Shown here: positions 43,736-53,884 of the stretch, piece after piece
Layout: every line of letters begins with the position of its first letter
Numbering within the stretch: position 1 is the stretch's first letter
Assembly: GCA_947499735.1 (NCBI GenBank)
Contig: CANMPP010000001.1
Span: forward strand, 124,001-188,000
Length of the DNA stretch: 64,000 nt
Direction of reading: 5' to 3'
Source: an uncultured Pelagimonas sp.
GTDB lineage: Bacteria > Pseudomonadota > Alphaproteobacteria > Rhodobacterales > Rhodobacteraceae
Program-made: the position numbers and the translations under genes
The notes under the pieces: generated by a model
Seen by the model: the letters and a program-made list of their open reading frames with translations, nothing else
Databases searched by the model: none
What the model was told of the DNA's origin: nothing

Positions 43736-43916
43736 GGCGCGGCCTTCCTTTGTAACAGCTCTATGTCGTGCGTTTCGCCCTGCATCTAACCTATGATTGT
43801 CCAATGATATAGCCCTAAAACCGGCATATTTCAGCTTGTAAAAGACCTTGCTGGTGTTCGCAGGAAACTTGTGTTTCTTTTGGTGACGATTTTTAGTTTT
43901 CGGGAAACACACCGAC

Positions 43917-44678
43917 ATGTCTCTTCGGATCGCCTTTTGCGCTTCAAAAGCTCCAGCCGCACAAGAAGCATATTTCCGATTGATCACGCGCTATGACAGC
44001 TGCGATGAAGTGGATGCTGACGCCATTGTCGCCTTGGGCGGGGACGGGTTTATGTTGCAAACCTTGCATCGGACAAAGGATTTAAAAGCACCTGTTTACG
44101 GCATGAACCGTGGAACCGTGGGCTTTATGATGAACGATTATCAAGAAGATGGATTGATTGAACGGCTGACCGCGGCAGAAGAAGAAGAAATCAATCCATT
44201 GGTCATGCATGCCGAAAGTGCGGATGGCGCGATCCATGAAGCATTGGCCATCAACGAAGTCTCGCTTTTGCGTCAGGGTCCACAAGCTGCCAAGTTACAA
44301 ATTGCTGTGGATGGCAAGGTGCGCATGGAAGAGCTGGTTTGTGACGGTGCGATCGTTGCGACGCCAGCGGGATCGACAGCCTATAACTTTTCAGCACATG
44401 GTCCGATTCTACCGATCGGGTCGGATGTGTTGGCCTTAACGGGGGTGGCTGCATTCCGCCCGCGCCGTTGGCGTGGTGCTTTGTTAAAAAAGAACGCGGA
44501 AGTGGTGTTTACGGTGACCGATCATGAAAAACGCCCTGTCATGGCAGAAGCGGATGGTCGATCTGTGCGCAATGTCGTGCGTGTGACCGTGCGATCTGAA
44601 CCGACAGTGCGTCACCATGTCTTGTTTGACCCGGGCCATGGATTGGAAGAACGTTTGTTCCGCGAGCAATTTGTTTAG
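43917..44678 (+). CDS. nadK: NAD kinase
   Basis: Phosphorylates NAD to NADP. The 253-residue product has the short alphaproteobacterial form: [15 protein letters not shown] with the GGDG motif (residues 41-44), [12 protein letters not shown], and [26 protein letters not shown], the diacylglycerol-kinase-like loop. [14 protein letters not shown] closes the beta-sandwich. The ribosome binding site is weak. It ends in a good terminator. Confidence 0.95.
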   Translation: MSLRIAFCASKAPAAQEAYFRLITRYDSCDEVDADAIVALGGDGFMLQTLHRTKDLKAPVYGMNRGTVGFMMNDYQEDGLIERLTAAEEEEINPLVMHAESADGAIHEALAINEVSLLRQGPQAAKLQIAVDGKVRMEELVCDGAIVATPAGSTAYNFSAHGPILPIGSDVLALTGVAAFRPRRWRGALLKKNAEVVFTVTDHEKRPVMAEADGRSVRNVVRVTVRSEPTVRHHVLFDPGHGLEERLFREQFV

Positions 44679-44721
44679 CCCTGCAGTTTTGAACTAAACG
44701 CGCTTGGCGAACGTGATGTCG

Positions 44722-44759
44722 TGCGAGCCAATGATTGAATGGCTCGCAGGGTGTTTTTA
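44722..44759 (+). terminator. Terminator of nadK
   Basis: TGCGAGCCA (44722-44730) and TGGCTCGCA (44740-44748) form a perfect 9-bp stem with a 9-base loop, followed by GGGTGTTTTTA. It separates nadK from the convergent maeB. Confidence 0.85.
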
Positions 44760-44788
44760 TCTGTGCCTGAGCAACGGAAAGAACCCGA

Positions 44789-47068
44789 TCAACCGTATTT
44801 TTCGACCGGGGTTCCTGCAATCGCGGACACGTTCAGCAATCCGCGTGGTGTGACAGACGGTGTCACGATCATCGCCTTGTTGCCCATACCCATCAGGATT
44901 GGTCCAACCTCTAGACCATTGGCTTTCACTTTCAGGGCGTTGCGCACGCCGGATGCTGCGTCACCATGGCCAAAGACCAATGTGTTTGCGACACCTTCTA
45001 GGCGGCTGTTTGGCATGCCACGTGCGCGCAGTTCCGGATCCAATGCCGCATCGATGTGCATTTCGCCTTCATAAGAGAAATCACGTGGTGCGCTGTCCAA
45101 AATCGCCAATGCTTCACGCATCAAAGGACCGGTACCAACGGAACGGTTGCCGAATTGCGACTGCGAACACAGCGCAATCTTTGGTTCCAGACCAAAGCGG
45201 CGGACATGTCGTGCTGCGCCGATTGTGATTTCGGCAATCTGTTCCGCATTTGGCAATGTATGCACATGGGTGTCTGCGATGAAGATAGGACCATCTTCCA
45301 TGATCAGCGGTGAAAGTGCGCCGATTGGATGATATTTTCCCGTTCCTAGAACCTCGGTGATATAGCGCAAATGCCAGCTATATTCGCCAAACGCACCACA
45401 GATCATACTGTCCGCTTCGCCGCGTTGAACCATAACAGCAGCAATTGCAGTGGTGTTTGTCCGCATCACGGCACGTGCGATATCTGGGGTGACACCCTGA
45501 CGGCACATGATGTTGTGATAGGTCATCCAATAGTCGCGATACCGCGGATCGTTTTCCGGGTTCACCACGTGGAAATCATCGACAGGGCGAATTTTCAAAC
45601 CGGCCCGTTCGCAACGCGATGCAATCACGTCTGGACGGCCGATCAGGATTGGCGTTTCTGTCGTTTCTTCCAAAACCGCTTGGGTCGCACGCAGCACGCG
45701 TTCATCTTCACCCTCGGCGAAAACAATTTTACGCGACGCAGATCGCGCCGCTTCGAAGATTGGGCGCATGATCATTGAAGAGCGTATCAGTGTTGCATCC
45801 AGCTTGGCCTTATAGGCCTCTAGATCCTCGATCGGACGTGTCGCAACGCCGCTTTCCATCGCAGCCTTAGCAACCGCAAACGCCACCACACCGGAAAGGC
45901 GCGGGTCAAAGGCTTTTGGGATCAGGTAATCAGGACCAAAGGTCAGCTTTTCCCCGCTATAGGCCGCGGCGGCCTCTGCGCTGGTGGTTTGACGCGCCAG
46001 TTCAGCAATGCCTTTCACACAAGCGATCTTCATCTTGTCGTTGATCTCGCTCGCGCCAACATCCAACGCGCCGCGGAAGATGAAGGGGAAGCACAATACA
46101 TTGTTGACCTGATTGGGGAAATCGCTGCGCCCTGTCGCGATAATCGCATCTGGTGCCACTTCGCGGGCCAAATCGGGCATGATTTCCGGCGTTGGGTTGG
46201 CCAGAGCAAAGATAACCGGCTGCTTGGCCATCTTCTTGACCATTTCAGGTTTCAAAACATTTGGACCGGACAGGCCGAGGAACAAATCGGCGCCTTCGAT
46301 CACATCGTCCAGCGTGCGCAGATCGCTTTTTTGTGCATAGGCCGCTTTATGCGGGTTCATATCTTCGGCGCGGCCCTCGTAAACCAGACCTTGAATATCA
46401 CACAGCCAGACATTTTCGCGCTTCACACCCAGTTTCAGCAGCATGTTAAGGCAAGCAATCCCTGCCGCGCCACCACCGGTGGAGACGATTTTAATGTCTT
46501 CGAATTTCTTGCCGGTGACTTCCATAGCGTTCACCGCTGCGGCGCCAACGACAATAGCAGTGCCGTGTTGGTCATCATGGAAAACCGGAATGTTCATACG
46601 TTCGCGGCAGATTTCTTCGACCACAAAGCAATCTGGTGCTTTGATGTCTTCCAGATTGATCGCGCCAAAGGTCGGTTCCAACGCGCAAACAATATCGGCC
46701 AGCTTTTCAGGGGATGTTTCATTCACCTCAATGTCGAAGCAATCGATATTGGCGAATTTTTTGAACAGGACGGCCTTGCCTTCCATAACGGGTTTGGAGG
46801 CAAGCGCGCCAATATTGCCCAATCCCAAAACGGCTGTACCGTTTGAAACAACAGCAACCAAATTGCCGCGTGCGGTATAGCGGGCGGCGTCTGCGGGGTT
46901 TGCCGCGATGTCGACGCAGGCTTCTGCAACACCGGGTGAATATGCGCGGGACAAATCGCGACCATTGGCCAAAGGTTTTGTTGCCCGGATTTCTAGTTTT
47001 CCAGGTTTGGGGAACTCGTGATAATCGAGCGAGGCCTGACGTAGGGTCTCTTTTGCTTTATCGTCCAT
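44789..47068 (-). CDS. maeB: NADP-dependent malic enzyme with phosphotransacetylase-like domain
   Basis: Malate plus NADP to pyruvate, CO2 and NADPH. The 759-residue product has an N-terminal malic domain (SRAYSPGVAEACVDIA, GNLVAVVSNGTAVLGLGNIG, NIPVFHDDQHGTAIVVGAA) and a Rossmann part (VSTGGGAAGIACLNMLL). From about 430 there is a PTA-like domain (RKIVFAEGEDERVLRA), regulatory in studied MaeB. ATG 47068 (MDDKAKETLRQ) is preferred to the one at 47095. Together with the MaoC-PTA fusion the window encodes two PTA-domain proteins. It diverges from the cdd operon. Confidence 0.95.
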   Translation of the reverse strand: MDDKAKETLRQASLDYHEFPKPGKLEIRATKPLANGRDLSRAYSPGVAEACVDIAANPADAARYTARGNLVAVVSNGTAVLGLGNIGALASKPVMEGKAVLFKKFANIDCFDIEVNETSPEKLADIVCALEPTFGAINLEDIKAPDCFVVEEICRERMNIPVFHDDQHGTAIVVGAAAVNAMEVTGKKFEDIKIVSTGGGAAGIACLNMLLKLGVKRENVWLCDIQGLVYEGRAEDMNPHKAAYAQKSDLRTLDDVIEGADLFLGLSGPNVLKPEMVKKMAKQPVIFALANPTPEIMPDLAREVAPDAIIATGRSDFPNQVNNVLCFPFIFRGALDVGASEINDKMKIACVKGIAELARQTTSAEAAAAYSGEKLTFGPDYLIPKAFDPRLSGVVAFAVAKAAMESGVATRPIEDLEAYKAKLDATLIRSSMIMRPIFEAARSASRKIVFAEGEDERVLRATQAVLEETTETPILIGRPDVIASRCERAGLKIRPVDDFHVVNPENDPRYRDYWMTYHNIMCRQGVTPDIARAVMRTNTTAIAAVMVQRGEADSMICGAFGEYSWHLRYITEVLGTGKYHPIGALSPLIMEDGPIFIADTHVHTLPNAEQIAEITIGAARHVRRFGLEPKIALCSQSQFGNRSVGTGPLMREALAILDSAPRDFSYEGEMHIDAALDPELRARGMPNSRLEGVANTLVFGHGDAASGVRNALKVKANGLEVGPILMGMGNKAMIVTPSVTPRGLLNVSAIAGTPVEKYG

Positions 47069-47278
47069 GGCATCTGTTCCTAATTTCGGGGCCAACCTTT
47101 GAAAACTCCAGCCAGCCCGCGCTTCTTTCAGTCGGGTTTCGACTGCCCTTATCCGTATTTAAAGTCAAGGTTTGGTAACAGGGTGCGACTTTCCGCGCTT
47201 TGTCGGTTTTTTGTGCCCTTATCCCTTGCATGTCACTTCTGTTACACGCAATTTGTAGGGCCATAAATGGAGACGGGT

Positions 47279-47674
47279 ATGACATTGAAACAAGCCGCAT
47301 TGGATGTACGCGAAAAGGCCTATGCCCCGTATTCTAAGTTTAAGGTTGGGGCCGCACTGCGCGCGCCATCTGGCACAGTGTATCATGGATGTAATGTTGA
47401 AAACGCGGCCTATCCGGAAGGAACTTGCGCTGAAGCCGGAGCGATCGCATTGATGATTGCGTCTGGGGAAACCGTCATTGATGAACTCTATGTCGTGGCA
47501 GATGCGCCAAATCCCGTTCCACCCTGTGGGGGATGTCGCCAAAAGATCAAGGAATTTGCCGCAAACGGGGACGTGCAAGTGACCATGGCCACGCTTGATG
47601 GTGTTGAAAAAGTTATGACCGTCGCCGAACTATTGCCCGGCGCGTTCGATGCGGATTTTTTGGATAAAAATTGA
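47279..47674 (+). CDS. cdd: Cytidine deaminase
   Basis: Zinc enzyme of 131 residues converting cytidine and deoxycytidine to uridine nucleosides. AYAPYSKFKVGAALRAPSG starts the fold; HGCNVENAAYPEGTCAEAGA holds a zinc Cys and the catalytic Glu of the CAE motif, and PCGGCRQ the two other zinc ligands. ATG 47279 has GGAG 6 bases upstream; an ATG at 47267 is possible but overlaps that site. It is the first gene of the cdd-deoA-deoB-add-upp operon. Confidence 0.95.
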   Translation: MTLKQAALDVREKAYAPYSKFKVGAALRAPSGTVYHGCNVENAAYPEGTCAEAGAIALMIASGETVIDELYVVADAPNPVPPCGGCRQKIKEFAANGDVQVTMATLDGVEKVMTVAELLPGAFDADFLDKN

Positions 47675-48963
47675 TGGATGCACGATCGGTCATTGCACCT
47701 CTGCGTTTGGGGCGCGAACCTTCCGCAGAGGCTTTAGCGTGGTTTGCCCAAGGATTGGCGGATGGCACAATCAGTGATGCGCAGGCTGGGGCATTTGCTA
47801 TGGGCGTGTGCATCAGTGGCCTCGGGGACGAGGCCCGTGCCGCGCTGACAATGGCGATGCGTGATAGTGGTGATGTTCTGGATTGGGATCTGGATGCACC
47901 GGTTCTGGATAAACATTCCACGGGTGGCGTTGGCGATTGCGTTAGCCTTGTCTTAGCTCCTGCATTGGCTGCGTGTGGTGTCTATGTACCGATGATTTCT
48001 GGACGCGGTTTGGGCCATACCGGCGGCACATTGGACAAATTAGAGGCCATTCCGGGCTATAATATATCACCTGATGCGGATCGGTTTCGTCAAATCGTTG
48101 CCGATGTCGGCTGTGCCATTGTCAGCGCGTCATCGAACATGGCGCCTGCGGATAAGCGGCTGTATGCGATCCGCGATGTCACGGCTACGGTAGAAAGCTT
48201 GGATTTGATTTGCGCTTCCATCCTGTCGAAAAAACTGGCTGCGGGTTTGGAAGGTTTGGTTTTAGACGTCAAATGCGGGGCAGGGGCCTTTATGAAGACC
48301 CAAGCGGACGCGCATGAATTGGCCAAAGCGCTCGTTGACACGGCAAATGCAGCCGGATGCAAAACGACCGCGCTTGTCACATCCATGGCACAGCCGCTTG
48401 CGCCCAATCTGGGCAATGCATTGGAAATCGACAGCGCTTTGCAGGTTCTGACCGGCCAAGCCAAGGGTGCGCTGTATGAGATCACATTGGATCTTGGTGA
48501 TGCTCTTTTAGGGGCTGCTGGAATCATTGAAGGACGCGAAGCATTGGCGCATGCGCTGTCCTCTGGTGTGGCTGCTGAGCGGTTTGCACATATGACACGT
48601 GAATTAGGCGGGCCGGTGGATTTGTTGGAAAATTGGCAAGGCCTGTTGCCCAAAGCACCAATCGTACGGGATGTGCCCGCACCCGAAGCGGGCGTTGTCT
48701 GTGCGATGGATGGCGAGGCGCTGGGCATGGCGGTCGTTCACTTGGGCGGCGGGCGTCAATTGGCCACAGATGTTGTTGATCCTTCCGTCGGTTTGGCCAA
48801 CGTCGTGCGCTTGGGAACCAAACTGAGTTCCGGCGATCCTGTATGTCAGGTACATGCCGCCGATGAAGGCACAGCTCAGGCCGCCATAAAAGCGGTACAA
48901 GCTGCCATTTCTGTTGGGGCTGCGCCATGCGCCGAACCGCTGGTTTTGGAGACAATTACATGA
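47674..48963 (+). CDS. deoA: Thymidine phosphorylase
   Basis: Phosphorolysis of thymidine or deoxyuridine to base and deoxyribose 1-phosphate. The 429-residue product has the nucleoside phosphorylase family signature [31 protein letters not shown] phosphate loop, and [25 protein letters not shown]. The TGA of cdd and the ATG share one base. Length fits the standard enzyme. Product is passed to DeoB. Confidence 0.95.
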   Translation: MDARSVIAPLRLGREPSAEALAWFAQGLADGTISDAQAGAFAMGVCISGLGDEARAALTMAMRDSGDVLDWDLDAPVLDKHSTGGVGDCVSLVLAPALAACGVYVPMISGRGLGHTGGTLDKLEAIPGYNISPDADRFRQIVADVGCAIVSASSNMAPADKRLYAIRDVTATVESLDLICASILSKKLAAGLEGLVLDVKCGAGAFMKTQADAHELAKALVDTANAAGCKTTALVTSMAQPLAPNLGNALEIDSALQVLTGQAKGALYEITLDLGDALLGAAGIIEGREALAHALSSGVAAERFAHMTRELGGPVDLLENWQGLLPKAPIVRDVPAPEAGVVCAMDGEALGMAVVHLGGGRQLATDVVDPSVGLANVVRLGTKLSSGDPVCQVHAADEGTAQAAIKAVQAAISVGAAPCAEPLVLETIT

Positions 48964-50147
48964 CGCGCGCCTTTTTGGTTGTGATGGATTCGGTTGGTAT
49001 TGGTGGCGCGCCGGATGCCGCGGATTATTTTTGTGGTGATGTGCCTGATACAGGTGCGAACACACTGGCCCATATCGCGCTGGCCTGCGCGGCAGGTCAC
49101 GCAGAAGACGGGCGCAGCGGACCGCTACGGGTGCCGCATTTGGATGCATTGGGGTTAGGCGCTGCGGTTGCTTTGGCATCTGGTGATGAAACACCGGGTC
49201 TGACTGCGACAGCAACCGGGACTTGGGGTGCCGCGACAGAGATTTCTAAGGGCAAAGATACGCCATCGGGCCATTGGGAACTGGCTGGCCTACCCGTTCC
49301 TTGGGACTGGGGGTATTTCCCTAAAACCCAGCCCTGTTTCCCGGCGGATTTGGTACAGGCCGTTTGCGATATTGCTGGTGTCGACGGCATCTTGGGTGAT
49401 TGTCACGGCTCTGGCACAGTGATGATCGAAGAATACGGGGCCGAGCATATTCAGACAGGCCGCCCGATCTGTTACACGTCGATCGACAGCGTGTTCCAGA
49501 TCGCGGCGCATGAAGAACATTTCGGTTTGGACCGTTTGCTGAACCTTTGTGAACGGATCGCACCGATTTTGCATGACCAAAAAGTCGGGCGTGTGATCGC
49601 CCGCCCGTTTGTCGGCGAAGCGGGTTCCTTTGAACGCACAACAAACCGCCGCGATTACGCGATTATGCCGCCCAAGCCGATTTTGACGAATTGGGTGCAA
49701 GAGGCCGGGCGCAAGGTGATTGCGATTGGCAAGATCGGCGATATTTTGTCCATGACGGGTATTGATGAGGTGCATAAAGGGACTGATGCTGCGTTGATGG
49801 ATCATCTGGAAACGCAGATTAAAACGGCCCCTGATGGCAGTCTGACCTTTGCCAATTTTGTCGAATTTGATAGCCTCTATGGGCATCGGCGCGACGTATC
49901 AGGCTATGCCCGACATCTGGAATGGTTCGATGCGCGCCTTGGGGGCATTTTGCCCCAATTGCGCGACGGGGATATGTTGCTGATCACGGCGGATCACGGA
50001 AATGATCCGACATGGACAGGCACAGATCATACGCGAGAACGCGTGCCTGTTTTGATCGCGGGACAAGGTGCGGGTGAATTGGGACATTTGAAATTTATAG
50101 ACGTTGCGGCGCGTGTGGCGGCGCATCTCGAGGTGGAACCACAATGA
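48960..50147 (+). CDS. deoB: Phosphopentomutase
   Basis: Alkaline-phosphatase-superfamily enzyme of 395 residues that moves phosphate from C1 to C5 of ribose or deoxyribose. [20 protein letters not shown] gives the metal Asp, GANTLAHIA the phosphorylated Thr, and [24 protein letters not shown] the C-terminal metal ligands (DHGND, TDHTRE). ATG 48960 overlaps the deoA stop as ATGA. I see no deoC in the window, so deoxyribose 5-phosphate aldolase must be elsewhere. Confidence 0.95.
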   Translation: MTRAFLVVMDSVGIGGAPDAADYFCGDVPDTGANTLAHIALACAAGHAEDGRSGPLRVPHLDALGLGAAVALASGDETPGLTATATGTWGAATEISKGKDTPSGHWELAGLPVPWDWGYFPKTQPCFPADLVQAVCDIAGVDGILGDCHGSGTVMIEEYGAEHIQTGRPICYTSIDSVFQIAAHEEHFGLDRLLNLCERIAPILHDQKVGRVIARPFVGEAGSFERTTNRRDYAIMPPKPILTNWVQEAGRKVIAIGKIGDILSMTGIDEVHKGTDAALMDHLETQIKTAPDGSLTFANFVEFDSLYGHRRDVSGYARHLEWFDARLGGILPQLRDGDMLLITADHGNDPTWTGTDHTRERVPVLIAGQGAGELGHLKFIDVAARVAAHLEVEPQ

Positions 50148-51157
50148 ACGAACCGATGAATGAAGAGCTGCAACAGGCCATCTGTGATTTGCCAAAAGCT
50201 GAACTACACCTGCATTTTGAAGGTGCGGCACCGCCTGCCTTTATTCGTGGCATGGCGCAGGAAAAGAACATCGATATCGCTAAGATCTTTAATGAAGATG
50301 GGTCTTACGCTTACCAAGGGTTCGAACATTTCCTGTCCGTTTATGAAGCCGCGACCTCTGTTCTAAAAACACCCGAGGATTTCGCCCGCCTGACACGCGC
50401 TGTGTTGGAAGAAACCGCCACGCAAAATGTGATCTATGCAGAAACGTTTCTGTCGCCTGATTTCTGCGGCGGTGGCGATGTGGCGGCATGGCGCGAATAT
50501 CTGCAGGCGATAGAAGAAGAGGCCGCGCGCTGTGAGTCCGAAATGGGCATCACCCTAAAGGGCGTCATCACCTGCATCCGACATTTTGGCCCGGAAAAAG
50601 CCAAAGCAGTGGCACTGTGCGCGGCTGAAACACAAGGCGACTTTATCCGTGGTTTTGGCATGGCCGGGGCGGAAGACATGGGCAAGCAAAGCGATTTTGC
50701 CTATTCCTTTGATATGGCGCGCGAGGCGGAGTTGCATCTGACATCCCATGCCTGCGAATGGCGTGGTCCGTCTGAGGCGCGGGATGCGATTATGGATTTG
50801 GGTGTTGAGCGTATCGGTCACGGTGTGCGTGCTATTCAGGATTCATCCGTTGTGGATCTGATGTTAGAGCGGGATATAACGCTGGAAGTGTGCCCCGGCT
50901 CAAACGTATTTTTGGGCGTCTATCCGCATTTGAAAAATCACCCAATCCAAGCTTTCCGTGACGCTGGTGTCAAAGTAACGGTCAGCACCGATGATCCGCC
51001 CTTCTTCCACACCACAATGAATAAAGAATTCCAAGATCTTGTTCAGGTCTTTGGCTGGGGGATCGAAGATCTCAACGAAATGACTCGCAATGCGCTGAAC
51101 GCAGCGTTTTGTGATGAAACCACACGCGACACATTGATGAAAAGGCTGCCCGAATGA
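50144..51157 (+). CDS. add: Adenosine deaminase
   Basis: Zinc amidohydrolase of 337 residues converting adenosine to inosine. The HxH pair is in [21 protein letters not shown] provides the third metal His, [10 protein letters not shown] the catalytic His, and [15 protein letters not shown] the final Asp ligand. It overlaps the deoB stop by 4 bases and the upp start by 4 bases. Some relatives prefer adenine, but the operon makes a nucleoside substrate most likely. Confidence 0.92.
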   Translation: MNEPMNEELQQAICDLPKAELHLHFEGAAPPAFIRGMAQEKNIDIAKIFNEDGSYAYQGFEHFLSVYEAATSVLKTPEDFARLTRAVLEETATQNVIYAETFLSPDFCGGGDVAAWREYLQAIEEEAARCESEMGITLKGVITCIRHFGPEKAKAVALCAAETQGDFIRGFGMAGAEDMGKQSDFAYSFDMAREAELHLTSHACEWRGPSEARDAIMDLGVERIGHGVRAIQDSSVVDLMLERDITLEVCPGSNVFLGVYPHLKNHPIQAFRDAGVKVTVSTDDPPFFHTTMNKEFQDLVQVFGWGIEDLNEMTRNALNAAFCDETTRDTLMKRLPE

Positions 51158-51786
51158 GCGAACATCTAACCGTTGTTGACCACCCTCTGGTGCAACATAA
51201 GCTGACTAAAATGCGTGACAAGAACGCACCGACAAATGAATTTCGTCAGTTGTTGAAAGAAATCAGTCACTTGCTGGCCTATGAGGCGACCCGTGACTTG
51301 CCCACAACAACAACCCGCATCGATACGCCTGTTTGCGAAATGGAAGCGCCTGTTTTGGCGGGTAAAAAACTGGCGCTTGTGTCGATCCTGCGTGCTGGCA
51401 ATGGGTTGCTGGATGGTATTTTGGATTTGATCCCGTCCGCGCGCGTTGGCTTCGTTGGCCTGTACCGGGATGAAGAAACGCTGCAGCCCGTAAAATACTA
51501 TTTCAAAGTGCCGACAACATTGGAAGATCGCGTTACCATTGCCGTGGACCCAATGCTGGCCACCGGAAATAGCTCGGTTGCGGCAATTGATATGCTGAAA
51601 GAAGCGGGCGCCAAGAATATTATCTTCATGTGCTTGCTCGCCTCTCCTGAAGGGGTCGCATTGATGAAAGAAAAGCATCCTGATGTGCGCATTGTGACAG
51701 CTGCGTTGGATGATAAGCTGAATGACAAAGGCTACATCGTGCCCGGTCTTGGCGATGCGGGCGATCGGATGTTCGGCACGAAATAA
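51154..51786 (+). CDS. upp: Uracil phosphoribosyltransferase
   Basis: Uracil plus PRPP to UMP. The 210-residue product shows [16 protein letters not shown] and the PRPP-binding [18 protein letters not shown], plus the uracil-binding [17 protein letters not shown] at the C-terminus. Last gene of the salvage operon: Cdd and DeoA feed uracil to it. A weak hairpin at 51796-51813 follows. Confidence 0.95.
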   Translation: MSEHLTVVDHPLVQHKLTKMRDKNAPTNEFRQLLKEISHLLAYEATRDLPTTTTRIDTPVCEMEAPVLAGKKLALVSILRAGNGLLDGILDLIPSARVGFVGLYRDEETLQPVKYYFKVPTTLEDRVTIAVDPMLATGNSSVAAIDMLKEAGAKNIIFMCLLASPEGVALMKEKHPDVRIVTAALDDKLNDKGYIVPGLGDAGDRMFGTK

Positions 51787-51795
51787 GACGTCTGG

Positions 51796-51813
51796 CGGGC
51801 CAAAACTGGCCCG
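51796..51813 (+). terminator. Hairpin after upp, no U-tail
   Basis: CGGGCCA (51796-51802) pairs with TGGCCCG (51807-51813) around AAAC. It abuts the stop of the convergent gene at 51814. Without a T-run termination would be weak or Rho-assisted. Confidence 0.45.
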
Positions 51814-52839
51814 TCACCCCCCGCAGATGTTTTGCAAGCGCAGCCAATCCCCATCGCTTAAAATGGTGCGGCTTCCTTGATCCTGCATTGGATCCTGTTC
51901 GATCAAAGCTTGCGTTGTTTCACCGGTGATATCCACGGCCAATGCATAAGGTGTGCTGCGCAGCTCGGATTCCTTGAATGCGCCAAGCAGTGCGCTTTCC
52001 TCTACGATCGAAGGCGTTTGCGTCAAAAGGGTTTCCGCATAGGCATCTAGACGGTCAGGCGGCATCGTTCCTGTTGAGAACAATTTGACCGTGGCCCAAA
52101 ATCCTGAATGATCCAGCATGTCGTAAAGCGGATCATGGGCCCTTGCACGCAAAGCTTCGGCCAAAACATAGCCCGAGACAACATCAGGATCTTCGAAATC
52201 TTCCACAATCATGCGACCAAGAAGTATTTTTCCGCCGGGTAGATGTGTCGATGTTTCAACACCAGCAGGCAGGACGGCAATCGCGTCTTTGTGCTCTGAA
52301 CCCAAAAGACGGATGGCCATCTTGTTCAAAGATCCGACACCCTCGGGATCATTGCAGGCCCGCCCGGAAACGCGTGTCATACGCGCCAATAACGCATCAC
52401 CAATTTCTTGATGTTTGACCTCTGGCAGCACCTTTGCCGTGTATGCAATCACGAGGTTAGGAATCCATAAAATCGCGGCCAGCGCGATCGCGCCCATGAA
52501 ACCAGTCATCGACCAAAACCGCAATTTTCCTGGGTTGGACCTGCGCCGACGTAGTGCCTTTAGGATCTTTTCGATCGCTTCGATCATATCCTGTTCGTTT
52601 TCAGCCAGCTCAATTGTTTCCCCAAGATCGCCATCCAAATGATAGATCGCAGGGAGTTTGCCAGGATTGAACCGCACCAAAGCAGCGATAGACCAATGTG
52701 TCAGGGCGCGCCCCTGCATATCGGTCATAGTCAACGTAGCATCCCCCATGGACAGGATCACTTCACGTCGCTGTTCATCTTCGGAAGGACGCCATAACGC
52801 GACGGCCTCTAACCTGTCATACTGGCTAAGCGCAGTCAT
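51814..52839 (-). CDS. Membrane protein with degenerate M48-like protease domain
   Basis: Protein of 341 residues: a cytoplasmic N-terminal domain (about 1-105), one membrane helix (residues about 109-134, around TGFMGAIALAAILWIPNLVI), and an extracytoplasmic part. That part contains HLPGGKILLGRMIVEDFED (199-217), which matches the PGG-x-I loop of M48 metalloproteases. Where HExxH should follow, the sequence is VLAEALRARAHD (225-236), so the zinc-binding histidines are missing. I infer a catalytically dead M48-like domain. It has no operon partner. Confidence 0.65.
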   Translation of the reverse strand: MTALSQYDRLEAVALWRPSEDEQRREVILSMGDATLTMTDMQGRALTHWSIAALVRFNPGKLPAIYHLDGDLGETIELAENEQDMIEAIEKILKALRRRRSNPGKLRFWSMTGFMGAIALAAILWIPNLVIAYTAKVLPEVKHQEIGDALLARMTRVSGRACNDPEGVGSLNKMAIRLLGSEHKDAIAVLPAGVETSTHLPGGKILLGRMIVEDFEDPDVVSGYVLAEALRARAHDPLYDMLDHSGFWATVKLFSTGTMPPDRLDAYAETLLTQTPSIVEESALLGAFKESELRSTPYALAVDITGETTQALIEQDPMQDQGSRTILSDGDWLRLQNICGG

Positions 52840-52950
52840 TTTGGTGCTCGACTTTATTGTTCTGGCACTGTCTTAGCACGCTTGAACGAGATGAGCAAAA
52901 TCATGCTGGACGCCACTTGCGTCTTTATGATCGGGGATTAGGGTGCCCAT

Positions 52951-53592
52951 ATGATTATTTCGCCCGGTCGCGGTTATATCTTTGTCCATATGCCCAAAAC
53001 GGGGGGCACATCCCTTGCGCTTGCGTTAGAGGGACGGGCACATCGTGATGATATTTTGATCGGTGACACGCCTAAGGCCCAGAAACGCAAAGGCCGGTTG
53101 AAAGGGCTGACACCCAAAGGGCGATTGTGGAAGCACAGCACATTGGCGGATATCGACGGTGTTTTGTCGTCACAGGACATAGAAACACTGTTTGTCACCG
53201 TGTTGGTGCGCAATCCTTGGGATCGGTTGGTCAGTTACTATCATTGGCTACAAAAGCAGAGCTTTGACCACCCAGCGGTGGGTTTGGCGAAATCGCTGCC
53301 GTTTGCGGGCTTTCTTCAAACACCCATGATTGCGGAAAGTTTTCGCAGCTCTCCGGCGCGAACCTACGTGACGGATGCTGCAGGAAAAGAACATAAGGCG
53401 CATTTCATAAGGTTGGAACACCTGGCCAACGACCTGCAGGCGTTTGAAGACCATCTGGGGTTCAAGCTGAATGTCCCACATGAAAATCGGTCTGACCGGG
53501 GGGTGTATCATGCGTATTATGATGATGCATTGGCGGAACATGTCGGGCAAATCTGTGCTGAAGACATTGCACGATTTGGCTATCGGTTTTGA
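52951..53592 (+). CDS. Sulfotransferase family protein
   Basis: Cytoplasmic protein of 213 residues with the PAPS-dependent sulfotransferase fold. IFVHMPKTGGTSLALAL (PKTGGTS at 15-21) is the 5'-phosphosulfate loop, and VLVRNPWDRLVSYYHW (Arg87) the 3'-phosphate site. This corresponds to the Sulfotransfer_2 group that modifies carbohydrates in eukaryotes; in marine bacteria such enzymes are thought to decorate envelope glycans or metabolites. The acceptor cannot be read. ATG 52951 follows a weak AGGG site. Confidence 0.85.
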   Translation: MIISPGRGYIFVHMPKTGGTSLALALEGRAHRDDILIGDTPKAQKRKGRLKGLTPKGRLWKHSTLADIDGVLSSQDIETLFVTVLVRNPWDRLVSYYHWLQKQSFDHPAVGLAKSLPFAGFLQTPMIAESFRSSPARTYVTDAAGKEHKAHFIRLEHLANDLQAFEDHLGFKLNVPHENRSDRGVYHAYYDDALAEHVGQICAEDIARFGYRF

Positions 53593-53596
53593 TCAC

Positions 53597-53884
53597 TCAT
53601 GTCAGATTGAAAGAGTAGAGCGCACCTAAACCGCCTGCGATTTGAACAACGATGATCGTGTTCAGAAATATGATAAAAGGGCGTTTGCGTGTTTTGTGGC
53701 GCAAGATTTTTTGTGCCAGCTTTGCCGCGGGTGATCCGCCTAAAGCTGCAAAAGTCAGAAGGCGGGATTCTGGGATCCGCCAATGTCCGTTCCCGGCACG
53801 GCGTTTGTCGCTCCAAAACAGGATCCATGTCAAAACATTGATCCCGCAGAAATAAGCCGCAATATAAGGGATGAACTGGGTCAC
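53597..53884 (-). CDS. DUF1294 small membrane protein
   Basis: Protein of 95 residues from GTG 53884. It has a first membrane helix (FIPYIAAYFCGINVLTWILFW), the conserved cytoplasmic SDKRRAGNGHWRIPESRLLTFAALGG with the DK-A and RI-E-LL motifs, and KILRHKTRKRPFIIFLNTII as the family HKTxKxxF signature. Function unknown. GTG overlaps the RNase T2 stop as GTGA, so it is translationally coupled; the longer frame to 53920 would lie inside that gene. Confidence 0.87.
   Translation of the reverse strand: MTQFIPYIAAYFCGINVLTWILFWSDKRRAGNGHWRIPESRLLTFAALGGSPAAKLAQKILRHKTRKRPFIIFLNTIIVVQIAGGLGALYSFNLT

Noticed and set aside
43736-43987. 84-residue extension upstream of glyA
   Set aside because: SHMT proteins start at MTTDTGFF-like sequence; the good ribosome binding site is before ATG 43735, and the extension overlaps the nadK start.
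45989-46846. Plus-strand open frame of 285 codons inside maeB
   Set aside because: Antisense shadow of the malic domain; no start site or known fold.
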